A program made the position numbers and the translations under genes. Below are positions 33,286 through 44,868 of a stretch of 64,000 nucleotides of DNA, piece after piece. Source of the DNA: Climacium dendroides. Its lineage: Eukaryota > Streptophyta > Bryopsida > Hypnales > Climaciaceae. The notes under the pieces were generated by a model. It had not been told where the DNA came from. It saw nothing but the letters and a program-made list of their open reading frames with translations, and did no database searches. Location of the stretch: the NCBI GenBank assembly GCA_950106755.1, contig OX467090.1:11345489-11409488 (forward strand), read 5' to 3'. The stretch's first letter is position 1. Every line of letters begins with the position of its first letter.

Positions 33286-34062
33286 GCTAAATATATGAAT
33301 TTTTCCAGAAAAGAAGGCTCATTAGATGCTAAAAATAGAAACTCTTTTGTATATTTTTTCCACCATACAATTTTCTTTAAATCCTTGAAAATTCCTGAAT
33401 CTATTTTTAGAATTATTTTTTGCCGACCCTGCCCTACAACTACAATATGAAGCAATCACATACCGAGTAAGTACAAACAGCTAAATATTTGAATTTTTTC
33501 CAGGAAAGAAGGCTCATCAGATGCTAAAAATAGAAATTCTTTTGTATATTTTTTCCACCATACAATTCTTTTTAAATCCTTGAAAATTCCCGAATCTATT
33601 TTTAGAATTATTTTTTGTCTGTCAACCCTGCCCTACAACTACGGTATGCGGCAATCATATACCGAGTGAGTACAAACAACCAAATATATTAAATTTTTTT
33701 CCAAAAAAGAAGGTTCATCAGATGCTAAAAATAGAACCCACCCCCCCCTATATTTGTTTTCACCGTACGATTTTAAAAAAAATTCCTGAATCTATTTTTA
33801 GAATTATTTTCTGCCAACCCTGCCCTACAACTACGGTATGCGGCAATCATATACCGAGTGAGTACAAACGGCCAAATATATTAAATTTTTTCCTTCCAAA
33901 AAAGAAGGCTCATCAAATGCTAAAAATAGAATTTTTTTCCTATATTCATTTTCATCGTACAATTTTTAAAAAAATTCTTGAATCTATTTTAGAATTATTC
34001 TCTGCCAACCCTGCCCTACAACTACGGTATGCGGCAATCATATACCGAGTGAGTACAAACGG
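33286..34062. repeat. Four-copy tandem repeat, unit about 195 bp
   Basis: Units start near 33286, 33480, 33679 and 33871. Each has CCAAATATATTAAATTTTTT, an AAGAAGGCTCATCAGATGC block, TAAAAATAGAA, CACC(A/G)TAC(A/G)ATTTT, TGAATCTATTTTTAGAATTA, and a GC-richer tail CCCTGCCCTACAACTACGG, TATGCGGCAATCATATACCG and AGTGAGTACAAAC. The tail is the best conserved part, so it may be the part under constraint or simply the most recent in origin. The frames 33222-33455 and 33722-34231 read this array and are not genes. Confidence 0.9.
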
Positions 34063-34496
34063 CTTGTGTGGCATACAATTCAACACAACGGACAACCACC
34101 GATCATTCATACACGAGGAATGTTATCAAGCTCTGCCGTGTGTATGTGTGTGTGGCAATTTGCTTCAGCTGGAAGGCACAAAAGCTGAGAATAATGGTGC
34201 CATGCGATGCGATGAAACTGTTCATCATTGAAGTGACTGAGTACCAGGGAGGGGCACTTGAACGTATGTATTGGGGGTAGTGGTGTTTTATTATACCCAA
34301 GCCACCGGTATGGTATTATTATTATTTGTTTCCAAATGGAACTGAAAATCCGAATCCATACACCCACTTTTATCCTACATGGAATGTGGATGTGGGTGCC
34401 ATGGAGTGGTGAGTTTTACCAAGAGCAATTTTTGGGGTGGGGACACCCGAGGATGTCGCTAGTTTATAATTGTCATCCTTAATATTGTAGCCAATG
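34063..34496. other. Intergenic spacer, less AT-rich
   Basis: Overlapping frames on both strands (34068-34482) have no recognisable motif and are each other's shadows. Nothing was assigned. Confidence 0.45.
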
Positions 34497-34750
34497 GATA
34501 TAGATATATAGATATATAGATATATAGATATATAGATATATAGATATATAGATATATAGATATATAGATATATAGATATATAGATATATAGATATATAGA
34601 TATATAGATATATAGATATATAGATATATAGATATATAGATATATAGATATATAGATATATAGATATATAGATATATAGATATATAGATATATAGATATA
34701 TAGATATATAGATATATAGATATATAGATATATAGATATATAGATATATA
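34497..34750. repeat. (TAGATATA)n octamer microsatellite, 254 bp
   Basis: About 32 virtually perfect units of GATATATA. Both minus-strand frames with an I-Y-L-Y-I-S repeat (34370-34882) are translations of this array. Such uniformity means it is young and likely to vary in length, or to be misassembled. Confidence 0.97.
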
Positions 34751-34837
34751 AAGAATAAATATATCACTAAAGATGTACCTAAATTTCTTCTTGAAAACTC
34801 TACACAATGTGCAAACAAGTGTAGTCCCAAGTTGCAA

Positions 34838-35171
34838 TAAGGTAGGAGGTTCTAAAAACATACATGCTCTAATATGACCCACCTCTTTAAATGTACACTA
34901 TTTGTACATGTTGCTCTTTTATAGTCTTTGGCAATGTATAAAAAAAGTACATTTGAGAAAGTAGGTGAATATGAGGTCCCGTGCCATTCCAACTTCAAAA
35001 TTTCATAACTAATCCCACAAAGCTCTAAAAAATATGAAACGACTTGGATTAGATGCCAATTCCACTTGTCTTTGAAGGAAAATTTACTAAAAAAAATATT
35101 TTAAAAAGTTTCACCTCCCCAAAATTCAGTTTCATCTAATCAAAAGAACAATTTATGGACCTCCTACCTTA
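34838..35171 (-). mobile_element. MITE family E, copy 3
   Basis: It begins TAAGGTAGGAGGTTCTAAAA and ends TTTATGGACCTCCTACCTTA. It runs opposite to copy 4, which starts 156 bp downstream. Short CCTTA repeats follow the right end. Internal landmarks are GTACA-rich foldback sequence, TTCATAACTAATCCCACAAA and ATGCCAATTCCACTTGTC. Confidence 0.85.
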
Positions 35172-35327
35172 CCTTACCTTACTCCTTTGGTGGTGCCCCT
35201 AGTTTGACCAAAATGAAGTTGAAGAATTGAAGAATAACAACAACAACAATAACAACAACAAATTGTCAAGTCAATTCTATTAGCATTCCATCCCATTCCA
35301 TTCCCCTTCCGTCTTCCTTTGCAGTAT
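35172..35327. other. Spacer with an AAC microsatellite
   Basis: 35234-35262 is an (AAC)n run with one interruption. The rest is unremarkable and has no gene. Confidence 0.6.
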
Positions 35328-35643
35328 TAAGGTAGGAGGTCCATAAATCACCCACCTAAGAGTTGGAACTGCATTTCGAAGAGATGAAGCTTCTTGAAAT
35401 TTAGTTCAATAAATTTTCCTTGAAAGCCAACTAGAATTGACATTTAATCCAAGTCATTTCATATTTTTTGGGGAGCTTTCTAGAATTAGTTATGAAATTC
35501 CAAAGTTGAAATGACATTGGGCCCTAAAACCGTCCTCCTCCTCAAATGCACACTGTTTGTACGTTGCTAAAGGCTACAAAAAAGCAACATATACAAATAG
35601 TGTACATTTGAGGAGGTGGACAATTTCACAACCTCCCACCTTA
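35328..35643 (+). mobile_element. MITE family E, copy 4
   Basis: It begins TAAGGTAGGAGGTCCATAAA and ends AATTTCACAACCTCCCACCTTA. Internally a GTACGTTGC and GCAACATATAC pair gives a sub-terminal foldback around GTACA motifs, present in all E copies. 316 bp, no coding capacity. Confidence 0.87.
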
Positions 35644-36305
35644 TTTTTTTATTTATTTTTTTAATTTAAAAACTTTGCCTACCTGACATTCCAAATATGG
35701 AGGTTTTTTTAAATTTTTTCCCTCACTTTTGACAATGATATTGACTGTTACAACTTCCCTCTGCCTCGTACACATACTTCATGATCGGCCTCACTGTCCA
35801 GGTGGTGTTTGGCTTTTAAAATGAGGATGGATAAGAGTGGCCAACAACCAACCCCAACTGACGAAGACGACGCCCACTACGGACATGTTCGCCTTATTTT
35901 CAAATGTTTCTGCAAAATCTGCCGCAAGATGGACCCAAAAAACACACCAAATGGAAGGAATTGAACAAAGGATTCCTGGCTTTTTGAAATAGGAAGTCCG
36001 TGGATTCCTGACAAGGTTATCCTAACAGTGGCCTCAGTTTGCCTCATTCGCTTGGTTGTAGTGTGTGGTAGAACCACCCATAGTCGACCACTTAAGCAAT
36101 TCGGAGCATGTTTTAGGAGCAGTGGAAGGCAATGTAAACGTTCTAGCATGTAGGAGAAGAGGAATGCTGATGGGGATTGCAAATTTTTTGGTAATTTTGT
36201 GCATTGAATTGAAATTATTGTGAGTTTCGGAAGCCAAAAGTTGGTTTGAACTCATATCCAATGTACAGAGTCTTTCGATTGTGATCATTCAAGAACTACT
36301 TTTCC
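35644..36305. other. Intergenic spacer, no gene recognised
   Basis: The minus frames 35877-36182 and 36034-36288 overlap in different frames and carry no recognised domain. The composition of 35740-36120 is more even than its flanks. Confidence 0.45.
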
Positions 36306-36392
36306 TTGTTCATTACTTTTTTATTTTCTTGTTCACTACTTTCTTACTTTCTTGCTCACTACTTTCTTACTTTCTTGCTCACTACTTCAAGA
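36306..36392. repeat. CT-rich tandem repeat, period about 26 bp
   Basis: TTTCTTGCTCACTAC and TTTCTTACTTTC alternate in about three and a half units. Confidence 0.85.
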
Positions 36393-37448
36393 CATGTGTC
36401 ATGGTCTCATTAGTCCCAACCTTAAAAAAAAAAACAAAAAAAAAACACTCTAAGCTTTGGTTGAAAATAGGTGCACCCTATAGGTTGGGTATGGATCTCT
36501 AGTGGGAATGTGTGGCTATACCATATGTAAGTTAATATGCCAACATTTGTTGTCATATTCACTGAAGAAAAAAAAACTCGAAATTACACTAGTTGTAGGT
36601 CTTTTCATGGGTATTTTTTCTAGTCTTTGCAAGGTGTGTGTTTCTAGGATTGTAAGCTTGACAATAATGGTTTGTTTGCTACCTATGGCAAAAAAAAAAA
36701 CATCTAAAGGCAAATCCAAATGTTAATTGTGGAATTTGCATTCCCAATTTGTGAATGTGTGAAGGTACTTAGTGACTAGACTCTGTGAATTTGACCTTGG
36801 CACATTAATGAGGTGGTCATGAATTCAAATTCAAGATTTGGATCAACCCGACCAAAACAACAGAAAAATGAAATTTTCTAATAGATATTCCAAGATGGAA
36901 TTTGTCCATCTTGATCACTAATGAGACTTAACCACTAATGATCCAAGTAATCATTGCCTCTTTTTTTTTCCTTTTGAACTACCCGTTTGTAAATTTTGAA
37001 ATTTTTTTCAATAAAATTTATTTTTAAAAAATAGACCATATTATGAATGAAATGGCTGTAGCTTTATGAGGACTATTTTGGAGCCTGGTTCCTTTTAGGA
37101 GCTTGACTTAGTTGGCACTACCATAAGACTTGGAAGTTTTTGCTATTGACCTCATGTTACATGTTACCCACATTCCCTTCTTCCAATTATTAAGTCAATG
37201 CCACCCACTTGCATTCTTCTAAAATTCTTCTATAAAATCCACATGTTCCAAAAAATAAAAAATAAAAATCCATACGTTTGACTGTTTATTGTTGACTGTT
37301 GCCAGCTGCAAATTCATCCAGAATTAGTTGCATAATAATCTACAGTAAACTTACCCTTGGTCAACTTTGAATGTTTGAACATTTGAATGAACCACCCTGC
37401 TGCTCATTGGTATTCTTATTTCTCATCCACATGAAAACCTAACTTATT
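36393..37448. other. AT-rich intergenic DNA
   Basis: 36980-37030 has an A/T-rich tail-like stretch (TTTTTTTCAATAAAATTTA then poly-A-rich) that could be the 3' end of a retrocopy or LINE on the plus strand, but no upstream coding remnants were recognised. Short frames 36281-36726 have no motifs. Confidence 0.4.
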
Positions 37449-37602
37449 GGTCAGAGATGACTCTAAACTACCGGGTGATGGTGGCAAGGTACCCAAACTG
37501 AATGCAGGTTCAATACAGAGTGATAGGTAGTTTATCTAGCATAAAATTAGCCTCTCTACCTGACGGAAATCCTTGCAGGGTATTGTTCAACAAGTTTCTT
37601 TA
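37449..37602 (+). mobile_element. tRNA-derived SINE, copy 1
   Basis: The core GGTCAGAGATGACTCTAAAC, TACCGGGTGATGGTGGCAAG and GTACCCAAACTGAATG is shared with 45841-45992. GGTTCAATAC about 35 bases after the GATGGTGGCAAGG block fits a pol III B box, and that block resembles an A box. The tail reads AAGTTTCTTTAAAAAAAAC. SINE assignment rests on the two boxes and two copies; target duplications were not seen. Confidence 0.65.
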
Positions 37603-37924
37603 AAAAAAACATGATTTATTGAGCCGTCGTATGAGACTGACAGAACAAGTTCTTGATGGTTAAGTTATTTGCCTATTGATGTTTCTACATTGATCATTAG
37701 CAAGTACTTGTACTAGTTTATTTTTATTCATTTTGGAGAAGGAGATTGTTGTTTCTTCAATATTTGGGTGATACTTGGTGATATTTACATGAAAACTAGG
37801 TGATATCTAGGTAAAAGTTGGCTATTGGTCTCAAAATATAGTAGTAATATGGTTGTAGCTAATTGGCAAAAAATTGTGCATAAAAAAAACACTTGTATCC
37901 ACATATCCTACGCCAAGATTAGAT
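37603..37924. other. Spacer, no gene
   Basis: AT-rich; nothing was recognised apart from short GGTGATA-type direct repeats near 37766-37805. Confidence 0.45.
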
Positions 37925-38035
37925 TTGACATAAATGAAATCATTTTTTTAAAAATGGGACATAAGTCATCTTGTGAATGGTCTAAAGTGACATGAAAACT
38001 CAATTTCAACACTCAAGTGTCGAATTAGACCTTCA
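37925..38035 (+). repeat. Dispersed repeat N, copy 3
   Basis: GACATAAGTCATCTTGTGAATGG, TGACATGAAAACTCAATTTC and GAATTAGACCTTCA match 24100-24225 in the same order. Confidence 0.5.
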
Positions 38036-40117
38036 TGTACAATAACAAATTTGTACAATTATATAATTTTTCTCCATGTATATTTGTATTTCCATTTTGT
38101 TTTTATCTATTTTACATGCATTTGTATAACTTTTCTACCTATTGTTTACTAGCTCTTGCATAACGCAATGGGAATACAAAATTTATATGAGGATTGAGTT
38201 GTTTGGGGGGCTTTGAAATAATAGTTTATTAAGAATTTACTAACATTGATTAAAGACACATATAAATACCAATTAAGATTTCACTTTTACAAGATTGGGG
38301 GGTCAATAGAAATTGTCAAAAAATTGTCATTTTTTGAGTGTATTGACCAAAATTGTAAATGAAAACTTATTTTAGAACTACAGTTGCTTAAAAGAATAAA
38401 AAGATTATTATGAAAATGTGTGGGAAAAAATTCTACCCATATGGCAATGTGGACTTAAAAATTACAATGTTTGAAGAAAAATTTTAAATTTTAAAATAAA
38501 ATTGAGTCCTTATACAGTAAATTTTTTGCTTTGTACAAAACTGAACCTTTACACTATCAAGAACTACATTTTATTAGGTCCAATCATGCAAATTTTTAAA
38601 AGCAAATAAGGGGGCTACCTTACTTTATATCACCCTTCAATTAGAAGGAATCACCTAAACTAGCAATACACTAGTCATTTTTTGATGATTTCTTAAGCAA
38701 TAAGGAAATTTTTTGTATGAAATCCAATTGATCAAAAAATTAGAGATAAACACTTGAAATGTGTGGAAAAATTTCAAGAATTTTGAGATCATAATTTCCA
38801 AGATGATAGTGTATGTAGTTAAATAAAATGTTTATTTTTGTGCTTGCCATGTTGAGTTAGTAAGGTTTCTACTGTTCTTAAAATGAGATTTTTGCACTAA
38901 AAATAGTTTTTTCTTTACATTGTGTCAATTACATATATGCCAAAATTTGAAAATAGGTGAGAAATTTTGTAAAAGATACTTGAACTTCTTAATTTTTGCA
39001 AGCAACATAATTTTTGATTTGGGCATCATAATAGAATTTATTTACATTCTACTACAGGGTGAATGTCTCCATCTTATGTTAATGCTTCAAAAAATTGTTC
39101 ATTTTTACTTCATCACCACCTACTCAAATTCCAATTGTACCTTAACAATTCTTTAGGGATTAAGCTTTTTGCGAATGTAATCAAATTCTAATAAGTTCTA
39201 ACCAAGAAGAAACTTCTATTAATTTTTAATTTGATATGATCTATATTTGCAAGGAGATGCTACTTGTTTTATCTTTTTGGATCTTCTAGTGATCTTCCTC
39301 GAGATAATAAATTTAGTGGTCACCCTATATAAATAGTTGAATTAAGCTGAATTATAAGAAGAGGTATGAAAGATATGTGTTAAAATTATAACATAATTAT
39401 ATGTGCCAAGTAAAGAATAGGTCACTTTCAAAAAGTGCAAAGGATGTCCAAGTGAGAGCCATATCATCAAACCAAAGCCTTTAAAACACCAAAATATATA
39501 TTTTTAATAAGACATAGAAAAAAACTTGTATCTTTTATCATCATTTCTCTTTTTCTACTCTACTTGTCCTTCAATTTCACAATATAAAAGTGAGAAATGA
39601 GATCTTCTTTGTTTCTTAAAACTTCAACTAAAAATCCCCTACATAAATGGAAAAAGATTGAACTAACATGAAGAGTTTAGATCCTATGTGTGTATCATGT
39701 TATACCAATGATACTAACTTTAATATCTAGAACAGTTTTTTGTTTTTTTTCAAAATTGATTAAGAACCTTTGAAAAGCATATTTCACCAATGAAAGAGTA
39801 ATTATCAATTCATAAGTTTTACTTATTCGCTATTGGGGGTGGAAATGAGGTTAGGAAGATATATCAACTTGCTTATACCGTATATGAAAACAATTTAATT
39901 TAATTTTTAACAAGTCGTGGTGAAGTATCAAAACTCAACTTGATAAGAAAATGATTCATAATTTTTAAAGTGATGTTGCATTCTTCTATAACAATGAATA
40001 GCCTTTCATTTGAGTTAGAGTAAGAAAATAAATAATGGTCCATGATGGTCTTTGAATCACTATTCGACTTCATAATTAAATTCATTATAGTATGTGGCCT
40101 AAAAAAACATTATTGAA
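38036..40117. other. AT-rich intergenic DNA, no gene
   Basis: About 2 kb without convincing open frames (38920-39156 and 39900-40085 have no motifs). GGGGGCTACCTTAC near 38609-38622 looks like an isolated MITE right end (AGGTAGCCCCC on the other strand), but no left partner was found. 39110-39170 resembles 3345-3400. Confidence 0.5.
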
Positions 40118-40307
40118 ACTCAATTTGTGATAGGACCTACAATCAAAGCATGGAACTTAAATAAAATTCAGACCAATCCATTTCACAATCAAATTCATTG
40201 TATATCACCTCAACAAACATCATTCAAAGTTCAAACTCAATGTGTGGTAGGACCTACAATTAAAGCATGGAATTTACAAAAATTCAAACCAATCAAATCA
40301 AAGTACA
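40118..40307. repeat. Two-copy duplication, period about 117 bp
   Basis: AACTCAATTTGTGATAGGACC, TACAATCAAAGCATGGAACTT and AAATTCAGACCAATC recur as AACTCAATGTGTGGTAGGACC, TACAATTAAAGCATGGAATTT and AAATTCAAACCAATC. Confidence 0.8.
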
Positions 40308-41494
40308 ATTGAATTGAATTCTCAAGTCAACCATCATTGTGACTAATAAATATTATGATAATCCAAATATAAATTTTCTTTGTCATCAAAAAATAGTGAT
40401 GTAAGAGTTATTTTCTTAATACCAACAAATGATGAAGTTTGACCTTAAATCAATACCAATAGCATTTAGAACCATATACAACAATCATGAAGCATGAAGT
40501 CATCAAGATAATTATATTGATGAAGAATATACAAAAATTACTTTTTCAACATACAATTGTAGATGTATTTCATTCAATTCATGTTGCTCAAATAGTAAGC
40601 TCTTTGAAACTTTCATTATCTACCTACTGAATGTTAGTCCTCCAAGAAATTAAATATATTAATATAATCAAATGCAATAGTATCAAAGTCCAAAGTTTAA
40701 ATACATAGTAAAAATCTCATGACAAAAGGGGATCTTCAAACCTTCAAATTAATTCAATCAATTATCTTATAAATATCAATATATTTCATTTTTACCCCAT
40801 GGACTAGAAAAAGGCAATCTGTGACAATCACTACTCCAAATGAACCTATCCTTTAGGAATGAAGGGTTAAAATGAGTGACACTAATTTACATAAATACAT
40901 ATACAACAATTGTGTAAGGTAAAAACGCACGAAATCATCCATGCACCCATTCCTAACAAGTAGACTTCTATTGAAAGTGTCCCCTAAAGTATCTCCCAAA
41001 GTGCATTTAATCCAATCCCATATCTGACTACAATTTGTTGACTATTGATTATGAAGATTTTAGTACTAGGACCAAACTATGTGACAGTTTCAACAACCTA
41101 CCTAAGAAGTTCCATTTTTGAAATTTTATAGTAATTACATGTCTTATCTTCTTCTTTTTTTATTCGTGATTTTCAATTACTAGTATTGCAAAAATGTTTT
41201 ATTTTTAAAAAAAAATGGTGCTTTCAACTATACTGAAATGTTTATTGTGATGTTTTTGGGTGTTTTCACCTTTAGTTACATGAATTTCAATTTTTTACAA
41301 ACTCTGAAGGGGCAGATTTGAGACATTTTGGCCAATCTCAATGAAATAAAAAAGCTGACGTGTAAGTCCAACCTGAGTCCCAGCAACCCCCAAGCTATTA
41401 TTTTACCGGGCAAAGGAAAAAACAAAACAAACTTGGACCCACTTGGCAGCAAATAATTGAAGTATGAAGTATCTGAGAAATCTGTTGGGAAACC
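40308..41494. other. AT-rich intergenic DNA
   Basis: No gene recognised. 41255-41280 (TTGGGTGTTTTCACCTTTAG) resembles the right edge of dispersed repeat M. Confidence 0.45.
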
Positions 41495-41836
41495 CTAATT
41501 GGTTTAGGGCTCATAAATCAAGCTTCAAAAAGCATCCCCTTCTTAAAATGTACACCACTTGGACATGTTGCTTTTTCATTGTACCAACAAAATGTACAAA
41601 TAGCGTACACTTCAAGAAGAGGAGGAAGCTTTTAGTGACTATTGCATTTCAACTTCAAAAATTCATAATTGATTATGGACACAAAGCTTCCAAAAAATAT
41701 AAAACAGCTTGGGTTAGATGCCAATTTTCACTTGTCTCTTAAGAAAAATTTATTAAAACGTATTTGGCGAGTAGTTTAATTTCCATGGTTTAATTTTTCA
41801 GCTCTTAGAATGGGTGCTTTATGGACCTCTTACCTA
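41495..41836 (-). mobile_element. MITE family E, copy 5 (degraded ends)
   Basis: Same internal order as E3: AAATGTACACCACTTGGACA, TGTTGCTTTTTCATTGTACC, TTCAACTTCAAAAATTCATAA, GGGTTAGATGCCAATTTTCA and the right edge TTTATGGACCTCTTACCTAT. The left end is barely recognisable, so coordinates are approximate. The frame 41464-41742 overlaps it and is accidental. Confidence 0.65.
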
Positions 41837-43079
41837 TATGTTTTTGGTGAGTTTTTTGGCACAATAGAAACTTTTTAAACTATATTGTAAAGAATGGTTA
41901 AATACTTATCCAATATAATTTTGTCAATATATGTTGGTAATGTCTAATACTAACCCTATAAAGAGGATCCTATGATTAGTGCCATAGTCAAACATCAAAA
42001 CTCCTACATTTCGCATGTTATGTTTTTTTTACTGCATATGAATGAATCCTCCTCCAAAATAAAAATTGAATGAGAAAGAGTCATAAAACATTCAATTTAT
42101 GTTATAGATAATTGAAATGCCCTCAAATTTTTGAAGAAAAAGTGAAAAAAATTCAAATCAAATTTAATGAAATTTTTACAAAAGTTATAGATTATTATGC
42201 AAAATGGCATAGTGTAAACCATTCTATATCATTTTATATTCAAAAACATGACTCACCTTCAAATTGTATTGAATACTTGAGTTTAGAAAATACTCAAAGT
42301 TTCAAGCAGAGCAAAACTTAGATTTTGGAAGCTTTTTTTTGTTAGTCTTGCTCAAAGCAAGAAATCATTTAGAAGTCAAAATCAAGCAAAAAAAAATGTT
42401 TAAAATGCTCAAATGCACAATATAGGTATTTGGTTATTTGAAAAAAAAACTTGTATTTAATTAGAAATCAACTAGCATAACTTAAATTTCATCAATGAAG
42501 TGGATGTACCACTATCAAATCTTGATATAAAAAAACTCCTTGCAAATCATCCATTCTTCAATATAATCTATTCACAAGTCACTTTTGGGTGTGTTGAAGC
42601 TTTTAGAGTTAAAGTGATTCTTAGACTAAAATTAATTAAATGAAATAGAAAATTTATTGTATATTTGGACTAGATAATTCATAAATGGTTATTAGAAACA
42701 ATTTGCTTGTTAGTATTTGTTGAGTTGTTGGATAGTAAAGTAGATATTAACTTCCAAATTATTTAACCATGGAAAATTTAACAAACGAATAAAATATGTA
42801 TTTACTTAGTCTACCTTCAAATATGTTTGGAATCAACCTAAAAGATCATAATAATCAAAGTCTTGGTCTCCAAAATTCAACATATGCTATACTATACTAG
42901 AAGATTAGATTGCATATTTTAATTTCACTAATTACTAAATCAATTAAAATCCTATTTTTTATAATTAGTTTTTGTAATTGTAAATTCTTAACCGTAACTC
43001 TCCATTTTTATTTTGGAAACAACTAATGTCAACTATTATTCTTCTCTAACAATAAATTTGAAAAGCCTTATGTATTTGA
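41837..43079. other. AT-rich intergenic DNA
   Basis: The plus frame 42112-42321 is Lys/Ile-rich without motifs. 42350-42440 has A-rich low-complexity pieces. Nothing else was recognised. Confidence 0.5.
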
Positions 43080-43756
43080 AGTGTTTGTTCATTAAAAAAT
43101 ATTCATTTCAAACTTGTAACTACATTTGAAGCTTTGATTCATTCCATTTGGACAAATGATGAGAAAGTTATGGACAATCTTAGTTTTCGGGCAATCTAAG
43201 CATCTTCTTAAAAAATCTTGAATTTGTCACTTTAAATGCAAATATCTTGCAATCTAAAGTAGGAGGTCTATAAATGGAACATCAAAAATATGGAATTGAA
43301 TTTTGGGGAGGTGAAATGTCTTGAAATATTTTTTAGTAAATTTTCCTTAAAAGGCAAGTGGAATTGACATCTAACCCAAGTCATTTCATAATTTTTGGAG
43401 TTTTGTGGAATTAATTACAAATTTTTGAAGTTGAAAAAAAGTGGTCAGTAGTAGTCATCGAAAGCAACCACTTCCTAAAATGTGCAAAGTCAATGGTACA
43501 TTGAAGAAAGTAGAATGTACCTCTTAGGTTTATTTTTAATGCCCAATTGGAGTTCAAGCCTCCTACTTTAGTAGGTCAAAGTTCCTAAAAATATTTCCAC
43601 ACATTCTTATACTAATGTAGTACAAGATCCATGACAAAATCTTACGGTTAGATGTATAAAAAAAACAATTTAAAAAAGCTTTTTGCTCTTTGCAATAGAA
43701 ATGACAATTTTGAGTGGATTTTGATGGAAAAAAGGCCTTGGGACTTTAGGGGTTAA
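43080..43756 (+). mobile_element. Family F element (right half), interrupted by MITE E copy 6
   Basis: 43120-43254 and 43571-43756 together follow 49980-50224: a TTTTCGGGCAATCTAAG-type stretch, GTCACTTTAAATGCAAATATC, TTGCAATCT, CACATTCTTATACTA, ACAAGATCC, a GGTTAGATGT-AAAAA block and AATGACAATTTTGAGTGG. It ends GGACTTTAGGGG then TTAA. The left terminus was not found. Only this right half is clear. Confidence 0.55.
43255..43570 (+). mobile_element. MITE family E, copy 6, nested in family F
   Basis: It begins TAAAGTAGGAGGTCTATAAA and ends TCAAGCCTCCTACTTTA, TA-flanked. The host reads GCAATC on the left and GTAGGTCAAAG on the right. The related host at 52598-52615 is uninterrupted (CAATCTATGTAGTCATTG). 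Confidence 0.82.
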
Positions 43757-44868
43757 ACAACCATTAGAACTAGTTTGGTTCACACCAAATTATTTGAAAA
43801 AGTGCATACTTTGCTATAGAATTAGGGAAGATTTCACATAATTGGTAGTTATAAAGAGTGATTAGGTTTAGTGTTTTGGAATCTCCAATGTGGGAAGAAA
43901 AAATTAGACCATTATGTAGGTGTTTCATATTGATGCTAAAGTTTAAATGTGATTGCACTAATTTGTTTGATGTTGTTCTAGAATAGAGAGTGAACTTGCC
44001 CTTAGGGATTGTGATAGAGGTCCTAGAGGTGTTAGTGAAATGGGAAGCAAGAAATACTAGTACAGAGTGACGTTGCATTATGATTGAATAGAATAATTAG
44101 AGAGGTTGAAATTCAAAGACAGTCATAAGGAGATGATGCACCACTGACACTATGGAACCACTCCTTGAATCCATGGCTTGAAGATTTGAAGTGACATGTT
44201 GTGTCTGAGAGGTTTAAAGTATGAAAACATGACTTAAAGAGTTTTTTGTTTTTTTCAGGACAAGGACTATGTAATTAACCACTCTTGGTGGAAATGTAAA
44301 TAAAAGTACTTGGGTATTAAGTTTCAAGTTCAAAATGTTGCTAGAACATCAAATAGACTTTATGAAACCCACCAAAATCAAAGGTTTTAACAAAATCACT
44401 AACTTACAATTTTGAGACATTGAAGTGGTTTAAACCCTTACATAAATTTTGAGGTCCAAAGTTTATTTACATATTAAGCTAATATTTAATGTGTGTCCAA
44501 TTTGTCACTCCTTGAACTATTAGTTGAATATAAATGTATTTTAAGATTTCAAAATTTATACAAAGGATTCAAAAGACTTCAATATTTCACCTATTTGTAT
44601 CTACCAATTCCAACCACTCGTACCAAAAATGAAGGCACTCAATCTTTTCATGGTCTTATGGCAAAATATGCATTTTTCTAAAAGATCTAGTTTGAATGTC
44701 TCATCACTTGTAGAAGGGTGGTCTTTGAGCACCAAGGATTAGTGCGTTAGTATAATGCCTAGGGACCATTTGAGCATTAGTTTAGTATCCAAGGACCACT
44801 TTTCTACCAATGCATTATATCTATTTACAAATTTACGTAGCACCTCATATGAATATTCCATTCCTATG
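43757..44868. other. Intergenic DNA, no gene
   Basis: The minus frame 43770-44078 (102 codons) has no recognised motif and its region is AT-rich. 44700-44820 contains direct repeats around AGGGACCATTTGAGCATTAG and AAGGACCACTTTTCTACC. Confidence 0.45.

Noticed and set aside
33722..34231. 169-codon plus-strand frame
   Set aside because: It crosses two units of the 195-bp array and has an internal duplication with no protein motif.
34370..34882. Two overlapping minus-strand frames of 123 and 170 codons with an IYLYIS repeat
   Set aside because: They are translations of the GATATATA microsatellite, which stays open in several frames because the unit lacks stops in them.
38609..38622. Solo MITE right end GGGGGCTACCTTAC
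   Set aside because: No matching left end within a reasonable distance, so no element was called.
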